A stretch of DNA of 64,000 nucleotides, taken from positions 38,502,001 through 38,566,000 of the forward strand of contig NC_060060.1 in assembly GCF_020283565.1 (NCBI RefSeq), given 5' to 3'. Positions 46,986 to 57,244 of this stretch are shown here, one piece after another (the first letter of the stretch is position 1; each line of letters opens with the position of its first letter). The DNA comes from Trifolium pratense (taxonomy: Eukaryota > Streptophyta > Magnoliopsida > Fabales > Fabaceae). Below the pieces are notes generated by a model, which worked only from the letters and a program-made list of their open reading frames with translations, searched no databases and had not been told where the DNA came from. Made by a program: the position numbers and the translations under genes.

Positions 46986-47435
46986 ACCAACATTAAATTG
47001 GTCTAAATGGTAAGGATTTTGGTCCCCTTAAGCATGTGATTAGGGGTTCGATATGGCTCATACGTATGAAGAAAATTCGATTGGAAGGGGAGAACAAACT
47101 TTGTGTGTCCCACAAGTTTTCCGACGGAGATTAATCATCGCTAACGACGGTGAAAACTTTGTATTAATATCATTTTTTTTTTTTGAAAACTTGGTATCCG
47201 GCCTTAGGACCGACTAATCCAAGAGGATCAATCTCACCGTTCACTTGCGGGAGCCCCATTTAAAGCCAGAGTTTTTTTGCTCTGTATGTATTTAGCCCAC
47301 CGAAATTAGCACTAGAGGAAATCGAACCTGAGACATTAAGAGAAGCATACTCCAAAGATCCAAGCCAACACCACTAGACCAACCCGAAGTGGGTAAAACT
47401 TGAGAAAGAATTGTTTGATTACCATGTACCCAAGA
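46986..47435 (+). mobile_element. Composite SINE insertion bracketed by 17-bp direct repeats
   Basis: AAAAATGGTTATCAATT at 46969-46985 recurs at 47436-47452 around 450 bp. The left part (46996-47165) is a plus-strand SINE with A box TTGGTCTAAATGGTAAGG, B box GGGGTTCGATATGG and the body CACAAGTTTTCCGACGG. The right part (about 47168-47395) is a different SINE in minus orientation: a T-run, then GGTATCCGGCC, CCGACTAATCC, B box (inverse) ATCGAACCTGAG and A box (inverse) CCACTAGACCA. The minus element apparently entered the tail of the first. Between 47393 and 47410 stands GTAAAACTTGAGAAAGA, which also occurs at 47463-47479. Confidence 0.7.
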
Positions 47436-47452
47436 AAAAATGGTTATCAATT

Positions 47453-47884
47453 TATCATAGTTGTAAAACTTGAGAAAGAGAAGAAAAAAGCACAAGTGTT
47501 ATTGTCCTCTCATCTTGTATTGACTGAACTTGCATGCGGTTCATCCTTTTTGTTACCCATGTTTGCTTTTGTTTCCCCCACACAAAAGATGCCTTCTTTA
47601 TATGTAATATAATGCCTATGGAATTAGATTAATGTGTTTAGTCCTAACTTTGTTGAATGTATGTTTATATGACTTTTCTTTCCATTAATTTCTGTGGGCT
47701 TTCTTCAATATCCTTTTTTTTTTTTTGATTTTCCTCTTTCTTGGAACCCGAGAGTAACTACTTCAACAACAAGATTAGGATGTCTTTGGTAACAATAAAT
47801 GTGAATAATTCTATGAAAATTTCCACCAATTAAGTTAATTAGTACTATTGTATGTAACTTAATTACCAAGACATACCAAGACAT
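47453..47884. other. Intergenic DNA
   Basis: AT-rich, with a T-run near 47712-47727. No gene is supported; the open frames here are short and featureless. Confidence 0.4.
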
Positions 47885-48000
47885 GTTAGATAGGTAGAAT
47901 CGGAAGGGGAGAACCCACTTTGTATGGCCTACAAGTTTTTTGACGAAGATTAATTATCGTTAATAGCGGTGAAAACTTTGTACCAATATCATGGTAATCT
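47885..48000 (+). mobile_element. 5'-truncated SINE copy
   Basis: Contains the shared 3' half in order: ATCGGAAGGGGAGAACCCAC, CTACAAGTTTTTTGACG, GATTAATTATCGTTAA, GCGGTGAAAACTTTGTACC, AATATCATGG. The A and B boxes are missing. Confidence 0.6.
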
Positions 48001-49482
48001 AAAGGATAAGTAGAATTGAGATATCTAAAATAATTTATTAACACATAATATATTTGTCTATAAAAAAACTTGATCATTATAAAAAAAAAATACTTGATAT
48101 AAATTTAATTTTCATCTTACAAGCCAATTTATCAAAGTTCAACTTAATCTTAATCTTAATTTTTTTTTTACAATAATCTTAATTTTAAATGAACACGTGT
48201 TTATATTTCATGGGTATCCAATGCAACATGGTCTCACTAGCTAGCATTTCTATGTTCTTTTCATTTTCAATCAAACAATTTAAATGGTTTTATAGAGAAA
48301 ACTTTATATTGGAATAAAATTTCTAATGTCAATTAATACATACAATTGAGGAAATAATATTTGCTTGTTGTTGTAGTCCAACGAAAGTTGTGTACAGCCA
48401 TTCTCTTTGATTATTCTGTTCACATTAGGATGTTTGCAATAGGGGGAATTTAATCTTCTTAGCTATAATTTTTCACCTATATAATTAGCTAGAAATTAAC
48501 TAATGCAACTATGCCTAAAAGCAATAAAAAAATGTGCTTATAAATAATACTTAAATAAAATTCTTTTGAACATATAAAGTTGGACCGTGTACTTTGTACA
48601 TTGTACCGTATAGATTTATCAAAAAGGATAAAGGTAAAGATTTAGAACTAATATTATAAAGAAAAGAAAATTTCAAAGGAAGCTTTGAGGTTATTTCTTT
48701 TCAACTTTAACTAGTATAATATAATATTTTATATAGTATATGAATTTCATGTTATAGTATATGTTAAATTTTGATGATCTTTATTCAGAAGCAGCGTAGC
48801 CATAACCGTTACAGTAAGTAAGTAGTGAAGGCTGATATATATATATATATTGTGCTATCAAGCTGTCCTAACTTTATGAGATCTTAATTCTTAAGGATCT
48901 TCATGGGAGGGTACAGTTGGTATACGTATATTTCGTACAATTGAATTTGATCAAATACAAGGCACTATATCTTTAATTCTAATATATCAATCATTGTTAA
49001 AGCTATTTTATTGGTCCTTAATCACTAATCATATTTCTTTTAAATTTGCTTTCTATTAATCTTGTTTTAAAGGGAAAAAGTTGGATACTGTTGGTGTACA
49101 ACTATACATAATAATCCATTTTAAAGCCACTTGTGATTTGGTAATCTTCCACTAATAATTGATGGCTGAGCTGAGTGAGAGGATTATATTTCTCATCACA
49201 TATATCAATATTATCAAGCCATGTGATGAATTCCCTATATTTTCAAGGAGATTAATTCATATGTTGTAATACTTTTATACACATCTATTCAATTATATCA
49301 CACATCATTTTTATATGATGATTTTTAAAATATCTCCTCAAAATTTTGTGAAAGTTAGGGTCCAAATGTACAATTTAACTTTTGTATTTTAACTTGCAAA
49401 CAATGTTTTATTCCAAATATTTTCATGGAGGGCATGATAGGGGGACAAAGGCTGAGAAATAAAAAAGCTTATTTTTTATTAG
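48001..49482. other. AT-rich intergenic DNA
   Basis: No gene or classified element. A short (AT)n run lies at 48835-48850. Confidence 0.4.
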
Positions 49483-50040
49483 GTGAGAAAGGTTAATTAC
49501 ATTTATGCCCTGGTATTTAAGCCTAAATTAGGTGAAAATCATCTTCAACCTCTATTATTCGCAAAAGGATGGGGAAGAATAATTGGGTTTATCAAGTTAT
49601 TTGAACCCAAAAATCAAACAGTATATTTCGGGAAAAAATATCTCTATTGTTGTCCTTATCATGTTTCCATTATCTTCAACCTCTATTTTATTGCTTATAT
49701 GAATAATACATGCTTCTCTAAAATTACTCCTTTTTTTGGTGTTTGGTGTTGCTCCAATAAATGGGCTCAAAGTGTTCACTTCCAAATTGGAGACCATCTA
49801 AGTAATTATTACTTTTTCAAGAACAACAACATCATCAATGGTGATTCCGACGAACTCGAGTGGAAAGGTGTCGTCATCGGCGAATCAATTGCTATTTTTC
49901 ATTATTCCAATATTGAATACATCAGTTACGATGGAGAACATCACCTCCCCCTAATATCATTCTGGGCCGTTTTTCAATTCTTAGTTAATCACTTCAATTT
50001 TGCTAACATTTTTTTTCAATTGTTTTTAGGCTTTTCATAA
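49483..50040 (+). CDS. Hypothetical open reading frame, doubtful
   Basis: A single exon of 185 codons, unusually long for this AT-rich DNA. It is rich in Phe, Tyr, Ile and Asn. I recognise no domain. The stretch SDELEWKGVVIGESIAIFHY has more protein-like codons than the rest and may come from an old coding fragment. The phrase just upstream (TTACATTTATGCCCTGG) looks like dispersed repeat DNA. There is no TATA box or neighbouring exon that argues for a gene. It may well be chance. Confidence 0.2.
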   Translation: MRKVNYIYALVFKPKLGENHLQPLLFAKGWGRIIGFIKLFEPKNQTVYFGKKYLYCCPYHVSIIFNLYFIAYMNNTCFSKITPFFGVWCCSNKWAQSVHFQIGDHLSNYYFFKNNNIINGDSDELEWKGVVIGESIAIFHYSNIEYISYDGEHHLPLISFWAVFQFLVNHFNFANIFFQLFLGFS

Positions 50041-52198
50041 GGGTTAAATTTGTGGGTACGGTGGATTGTGTGGTTACGGCGGAAATAAAAAATAATAATT
50101 CTATTTTCTGATTTTTTTTTTTTTAAAATTAATAATCACACAATGTCTAATGAGATGATTAAATTGGACCTTATAAGAAAGATTAAAATTTCAAATTGTA
50201 ATGCCATACACCATACTCGTCCTTCCGTCAGTGATTTAAGGATATATCACGTGTGCGATGAAGAACATTGAAATTTTGCTTGTTAAACTAAGTATTCGTT
50301 CAATTACGGATACGGAGTAATATTTCATGAATATTTTATGTGCTAGAAGTTAATTGAAACTAGTTGTACAAACAAGATAAGATGTGCATGTCAACCTCCA
50401 TACAATGTACACAAAAATTTGTTCAACTAAATAAGGGTTTTCACGTTTTGCAATTTATTATCCATTAAAAGTAAATTATTTTAACCAAAGCCATAGTCGG
50501 AAATATAAATATACAAGGATGCAAAAATAAAATTACTATATCAATCTATATTTAAAATGTTGTTGAATTGAATGTACATTTCACTTTTATAATCGTATGA
50601 TGTTTATTTGGTTAGCGCAAAACAACTTCGGAAGTTAAGATCCGAAAGCGCCTATGTTTCGGAAAATGCAATCCAAACTCGCTTAGGTTCGGAAACTGCG
50701 ATACAAATTGGATTTTTAAAGGCGCAAACACAGAGTTGTTCCATCAATTCAGTTTTATGAGTGAGCAACATTAACAGAGCATTTGGATGTGGTTGCTGAA
50801 ATCATGGGGGGGGGTCAGAAGAGCAACTGTTTTGCGTAACGAAACACAAGGTCTGTAACGCTCTCTAAGTTCTTAAAGCCCATCACTATTCGACTTCTTA
50901 GACTCACTCAACGTATTGACCATCTTTACCAAAACAAAAAATAAAAACGTATTATTATCCAAAAAAAAAAGTGTTGACTCAATAAAGAAACTCAAACTAA
51001 AATTGACTAAAAATACTCAAACCAAAATACATAAATTCTTCATATTAGAGATGTTTTGTATGAAACTGACAACACTACTGATGTAGTTTTTTAGAGAAAT
51101 AAATCTTAAACTTAAATTATTATTTTTTTCTTTCTCTATTACTTTTACTTTGTAACACCACCAAAATAAAATATATATCACTTAATATGAGATATATGGA
51201 GTATATTTTTGGTATACCCCTTTGGAAACGTACCAAAGCTGCTGCCAAATAAATCTGTGTGTACCAAAAGAAAGTAGTTGACAACAAGTATTGGGCGGTA
51301 ACGTAACGTGTGTAATCAGTGTGAGTCATGAGATGAGATAAAATCCACCAATCTTAATTAAAAAATAAATTACACATCTCACCTACTAGTCTTTTATTAT
51401 TTTTGCCAAGAAATACCAACCTTATATTTTAACGACCATAACTATGGCATATTGGCATGCATATGATCTAGTCCATATATCCGTATAAGACAAAACAAAA
51501 CATAGTTAACGATAGTTATCAGACAGATTTAATTGAAATGTGCAAGTATTGTCACTCAAAATTTCTCATTTTTTCTTAATTCTTCCATAATTGAAATTGT
51601 TTTTTTATAAGAGTCGGAATCATCTTTGTTAGAAACTAATTCATAATTTGTTAACTTCACTTTCAAACAGCATCACATAATTTTTTGAACTTTACCCGTC
51701 AGGTTTCTTGGACTTTACATAACAGATGGAAGATGGAAGAATTATATGTATATTTTAACTTATATACATTTTAATGTAATTCATATTTTCATATAAAGAA
51801 ATTGTTGTGCTGATAAAAATGTCAACATTGGTTTATCTTCTTACAACTTTACTTTGTGGAATAATTTGTCTAGCTCTATATGAAATGATTTCAATCATAA
51901 TAGGTTAAGTTTACATTTATATAAGGTTTCGTTAATTTCTTGTTTATGTTTGAACCATTGTTTGATCTATGCAGGTTTTTTTATTTCTTCATAAGATTTT
52001 ATTTCATTGAATTTTTCTCGATAAAGTTCTTAATGAGGCAGAGAAACTCTTGTATCTTGGGTTTTAGTCTAGTTCCCCAAAGTTCTTTTATATTTTTGTT
52101 ATTTTATTTTTATTTAATTTTTTTTATTAAGATACTTTAGTGATTTCTTTGAAGTGCGAGAGTATTAACTATAGCTAACAAGGCAATTGTTATCTCAA
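50041..52198. other. AT-rich intergenic DNA
   Basis: No gene is supported. A patch at 50620-50710 is unusually rich in CG and repeats TTCGGAA three times. A G9 run stands at 50807-50815. The rest is AT-rich. Confidence 0.4.
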
Positions 52199-52228
52199 CT
52201 AGGGGTAAACCCGTGCGTTGCACGGGTT
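52199..52228 (-). mobile_element. Helitron-type 3' terminus, minus strand
   Basis: On the minus strand a perfect 9-bp stem (AACCCGTGC, loop AAC, GCACGGGTT; 52228-52208) is followed after five bases by CTAG and a host T. Hairpin plus CTRR-T is the 3' signature of Helitrons. The element would extend rightwards in this window; its 5' TC end was not found, and no Rep/helicase frame is present. Confidence 0.55.
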
Positions 52229-54441
52229 CGATTAAATATATAATTAAAATATTTTTATAAATGAAAAATAATAATTGTTATAAATATAATAATATCATAT
52301 AGTTAAATGATAGATATTAAAATAACTTATTTAACTCATCTTCAATGTATTATTGGTAAAAAAAGAATAAGAAAATATGAGACATAAGAGCAATTTAAAG
52401 TTCACTTATAGAGATGTCGTAAAATAAATTATAACCTTTAACTTCTAAACTTTTGCATATAGGTCATATACATTCAAATTATTTCTAATGTAGTTGAGAC
52501 ATACATTTTTATTTTTTTTACAAAACATACCAAATCCATGGTTTAAATAGAAGGAAAACTTCCGATCAAATTGACGTGCTCCACAATCATCACACTACAA
52601 TGACCACATTTATTCCATAAAGCAATCTTTAAACTTCAGTCCTTAAAAATATGAAAAATGGATAATGAAAATAGAATAACATTCATATATATATAAAGAT
52701 AAAGATATATAGTGGCTGACTTACTTGTTGAGAATATATATAAACATAATTTGCTAAAATATCTATACATAGAAAACATACAAAAAATGAGAGAGCATGA
52801 CTAAACAAAAAGTATGTGATACAGGTGAATAGATATTAGTTATATAAGGATCATGGTTACATTGAGAAGCATTCCAACAGTCATAAGATTTAATTCTAAT
52901 GATTGTTTAGTTATCATTGCATTATATTTTTACAAATTAACTATGCAAAGGTTAATTTATAGTATAAGAAATTAAAACTCTTTATGCAAAAACCACAATA
53001 ACACATGGAGTTTTATTCTTTTCATTTTAGTGTGCCGTTTCTTTTGCATATAATCAAAAGTCACACTATTAATTGGTATTTCCAATTATTTGCAATTAAG
53101 CATAAAATAAATCTCATAACCGATTTCAATTATTTTTTCTCCTATGGACTAATAATAGACATGTTATTGTTCTCGTATTTATCAATTCTCTTTTCTAAAA
53201 AGTCCGATATAAAATATAAAATTATATTCATAGTTATACAATAACTTTAGTAAAATTACATATTATTAATTTTTTTTCTAAGGAAGATTTTTTTTTTTGT
53301 TTATCAAAGAATTTTTTAGTAAAGTTGGATGCAAAAATGTCAATATGGCACAATATCAATTTTTTCTCAATTACATTATATACTATCATTTATCATTATA
53401 AGTTCAAATTTAGTAGAAAGCTGAGACAAATAATATAAGAATACATAATTGTTTGTTGATATATCTTCTTGTGAGAATTTCATTTTAGAATTTCAACAAT
53501 CATGAGAATTTAATAGTCATAGTATCAGTTATGTCTCTCTCTAAACCATAACCGAGATATAAGTTTGTAGGTCTTACAATATTAGTTGGTCTCACTTTTA
53601 ATTAAATTTTTCATTTTTCATTATTGATATATTCTTTTGTAAGAAATTCTCTTAGAGGTGTCATATCATCACAAAGAAGGCCTAAGAGCAATTCAAGCTT
53701 CCTTTTAATAGTAAAAGATGTTATATCAATTTTCAAGATATAATTTGGCCGATCAATATAATAGATATCCAACCATAAAAATTATAGATTAACATATATG
53801 AAGAATATGAAATACAAAATGGATAAATAATAAAATGGTGAAACTGAATATACAATAGATGATAAGATATTCTTATATGAGTGACCATTTGTTTTACAAA
53901 TTTCTCGTAAGGATGCATGAAAATCAATAGATACTTTAGTCAATATTCTGCCATAGAAATCAATAAATTAGTGAAGGCATACATGAAAAGTAAGAAAATA
54001 ACATAAGACATTATTAAAAGTTGAAGAATACGTACCCAAGAGTTATATTGGAGAAAGTAAATGATGACTCAAACAAAAAATCTATAAATTAGTAAATACC
54101 TTTTTCTTCCTACAAATGAATAACAAAAACTAAACATTAGTATCTTTCAACCTACAAATGAAGAACAAAAACTAAACATTAGTACAAATGAATATTGAGT
54201 GAAAATGTCAAATATTAAGATTTAGAAATGAGTAGAAAAAGAATGTGGGTGGTGGTTATAAAAAGTGAGAGTGAACCTATTAGTCACTAAACTTTCTCAT
54301 TTTATAAGTTATATTTGGAGGAATGTAAAAGGATGCATACAATTATGATGATCTTTTTGGTATGCTAATTTAATTTTTTTTTAGATTTAATTTAATAAAT
54401 TAAAAGAGATAATATTAAGATTTTAACAAAGATTGAAAACA
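52229..54441. other. Body of repeat-derived DNA between two Helitron-type ends
   Basis: Very AT-rich and without a gene. It probably holds the body of the minus-strand Helitron-like element. At 53645-53722 lies TCTTAGAGGTGTCATATCATC..GAAGGCCTAAGAGCAATTCAA, a diverged copy of 55710-55785. A 38-bp tandem repeat (CCTACAAATGAA...ACTAAACATTAGTA) is at about 54110-54186. Confidence 0.4.
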
Positions 54442-54620
54442 TCTTTTATATTATAAGCTTGTATACACAAGCAAACTCTAAACCCTAATTTGTTTTCCCT
54501 GTTTTCCCTCCATTTTATCTTGCAATTTTTATTAAAAAATAATACAATTTTGTCTTGACTAGGATTCGAACCCACAACCCTTTAATGCAAGGCAATATTT
54601 CAAACCATTATGGCAAGTAT
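54442..54620 (+). mobile_element. 5'-end-like fragment related to the 55109 Helitron
   Basis: TCTTTTATATTATAAGCTTG after a host A matches the start of the element at 55109 (TCTCTTATATTATAAGCTTG). The similarity goes on through ACTCTAAACC, TTTTCCCT, ATTTTTATTAAAAA and CGAACCCACAACCC. The 3' end that belongs to it was not identified. Confidence 0.4.
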
Positions 54621-55108
54621 ACCAATTGTGATTAAAATTATGTGCAATAATTGATAAGCACCATCAATTTTAAAAGTATATCATATCAAAATTATTGTTG
54701 ACTATATTATTCATCACGAAATATTTTTATGACTTTCCTGATCGATATTTTTTTTCTACCGGGTCATAAATTTAGAGAATAATTATCATGTGAGATTTGG
54801 AAAGTTATTATCACGTGTAATTTGGAAAGTTATTATCAAACTCAATTCTACTAAATCAATTTTTTTTTGCAATACAACCAAACACAATCATAGTCATGTC
54901 ACTAATCACATTCATTATTTTGTTTTTAATATTACAGATTTAATATTAACCGATGATCAATTGATATAATATGCACTAGCAGACCAATTGTGATTTAAAT
55001 TATGTCCACAAAGTGTTAAGCTCCATCAACTTTCATACGAAAGATTTCATACGACAATTAAGCACCATCAATTTTCATTGCATAATTTAAACAATTAAAA
55101 AATGATAA

Positions 55109-55706
55109 TCTCTTATATTATAAGCTTGCTATCATAAGCTAACCTTAAACCAAATTTTTTTCCCCTCATTTTCTCTTTCTTTTTTTTTTTTGGTAGAATT
55201 TTCTCTTTCTTTTTATTGCAACTTTATATTAAAAATATACAGATTTGTCATCGAACCTGCATCTCTTACTTACAATAAAACCTTTCAACCGCTAAAACAT
55301 ATGCTTCAATTATGAAAGAATTTAGGAATCCTAATATGTTAATCCTGTTTTCAATAAATTTGAACGGCGTAATTAATCACAATTTTTATTTATTTATGGA
55401 TGTCTACTTAAGTTTATGTTCTTGATTACATCTTTAATTTTTTTTAACCTTTAATTATCATCAATTTTTTAACCTTTAGTTATCAGCAATTTTTTTTTAA
55501 TAAGTAAACAAAACGATGAGGTTCAAAAATTATTTAAAAAATATATAAAATATAAAATAAGCACATAAACAAACATAAAATAATTAGTCCATGAAATTCT
55601 CTATACTACTCTTATTGAAAATATTCTTAGAATTTTTGTATTTTATTTTTTATTGTTACATATTACACCTAATTAGACCCATGCACCGCATGGGTCAAAG
55701 TTCTAG
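55109..55706 (+). mobile_element. Non-autonomous Helitron-like element, 598 bp
   Basis: It starts TCTCTTATATTATAAGCTTG after a host A. It ends with a perfect 9-bp hairpin, GACCCATGC-ACC-GCATGGGTC (55676-55696), six bases and CTAG before a host T. TC start, 3' hairpin, CTRR end and A/T insertion site are the Helitron signature, and there is no target duplication. It carries no Rep/helicase. A micro-insertion interrupts it at 55185-55197 between perfect 17-bp repeats (55168-55184 and 55198-55214). Confidence 0.6.
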
Positions 55707-56264
55707 TTTTCTTAGAGTGCCACATCATCACAATGAAGGCCTATGAGCAATTCAACCTTCCTTTTACTAGTAAAAGATTAGTATAAAATATCATTTACAA
55801 TAATTAGAATATCATTGTTATTATTTTGTAATTATTTACCATTATTTAGTTGTCAAAGTTGTACGTTGGCAATCTTGTATATTAATACCTCTTATGATAA
55901 TGATAATGATAATAGAGACACCTTGAATTCATTTCCTTTGAGAGATTCATTAGTTGTCATCTTTATACCCATTTAATCTTTTATAAAAAAAAAAGAAAAA
56001 AAAGCGAGGGATTCTTGACACTTAATTTTTTTTTGTTAAGACACTTTTTTTTTTTATTTTACGCAAACAAACTTAACCATTTTATTAATTTTATTAATAA
56101 TTGTTTCTCAATAATATGATGTCTATTGGTGTCCCACCCTAAGTCTTGCCACTCTTTTTTTTTTTTTTTTACAGTAGTCTTGCCACTCATTTAAAAGGTG
56201 CAAATATTGTCTTTAAACTAGTTACAACTTGACATAAAATATAAAATATCGTAGTTGTTACTTA
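55707..56264. other. Intergenic DNA right of the Helitron end
   Basis: Starts with the 75-bp word set (GCCACATCATCACAATGAAGG, CTTTTACTAGTAAAAG) that also stands at 53645-53722. A perfect 13-bp repeat AGTCTTGCCACTC (56142-56154, 56176-56188) encloses a T-run and ACAGT, another micro-insertion. No gene. Confidence 0.5.
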
Positions 56265-56631
56265 GAGCATCTCCAATGATGATATTACTTTAGGTATCAT
56301 ACGTTACTAACAAGTGGTCCATATAATGCCATGTAATATTTATGCAACTCATATATATTTTACTTCAATGGTGATACCACTTTTTGAATATCATACATTA
56401 ATGACAAACAGTAATATTTTGACATATACGGAAGCTATTAAATTTGATTTATATACCAAAAATAAAAATAATAATAACATTAAATTGATGATACAATACC
56501 TTATTTAAGGTACTAGTATCATCAATTTTGATACCCTCTGTGTCACATCATGAAACTCCAATGATATAAAAGTTAAGGTACAATATCATTAGTCTATGAA
56601 ACTCTCTTAGGTACTCTTATTAGAGATGCTC
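56265..56631. mobile_element. Tourist-like MITE with TTA duplication
   Basis: It begins GAGCATCTCCAATGATG and ends TTATTAGAGATGCTC, an inverted repeat of about 15 bp with mismatches. TTA stands on both sides (56262-56264 and 56632-56634), the target of PIF/Harbinger elements. The 367-bp body has a long internal half-palindrome (GATACCACTTTT..., GGTACTAGTATC) and no gene. Confidence 0.75.
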
Positions 56632-57244
56632 TTAGTCACTAGGGTAGTTGCTACTTGACATAAAATTTTCAATCTTTAATTGAAATAGAAATATAAGCCA
56701 CTGTGTTTGATTTAATAGTGAGAGGTCTGAGTAATACTTTCTCCGATTAAAAAAGTAATATATTTGGTCAATAATATATATTAGATATTTTTCTTATACA
56801 TAGATACATTATTTTTTTAAGAAGAGTTTTTTTATTATAATAGTGACCAGAGAAAATATGCATGAGATTTTAGATTCGATGTTCGTTAATTCTATGATAA
56901 AAAGATAAATAGAAATATAGAATATAAAATAAGTGTGAACTCAGAACTCATCTAAACTATTTCTTGCCAACTATATTCATCAGTACTTTTTTTTTATTTA
57001 TTTATAAGATCGGTACCTTTTTATTTAAAGATTTAATTGATATGCACCGACGGTGTAAAATAATTTTACATTATCAACCAATATCAACCATGTTTTCCGC
57101 TACATCACCCTACTTGACAAAATAATGGTTATTTATTGGACGATCGTATAAAACATTTTACACCGTCAATGCATATCAATTACACTCTTTATTTAAATCA
57201 TTGTTTTTTTTGACTAAATATTTAAATCATTTATCACGACCTTT
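56632..57244. other. Intergenic DNA with micro-insertion
   Basis: No gene. A foldback of about 50 bp (57037-57065 against 57150-57180) carries TGCATTGACGGTGTAAAA and its inverse. TATTTAAATCATT at 57190-57202 recurs at 57219-57231 around GTTTTTTTTGACTAAA, a minus-type micro-insertion. Confidence 0.5.
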
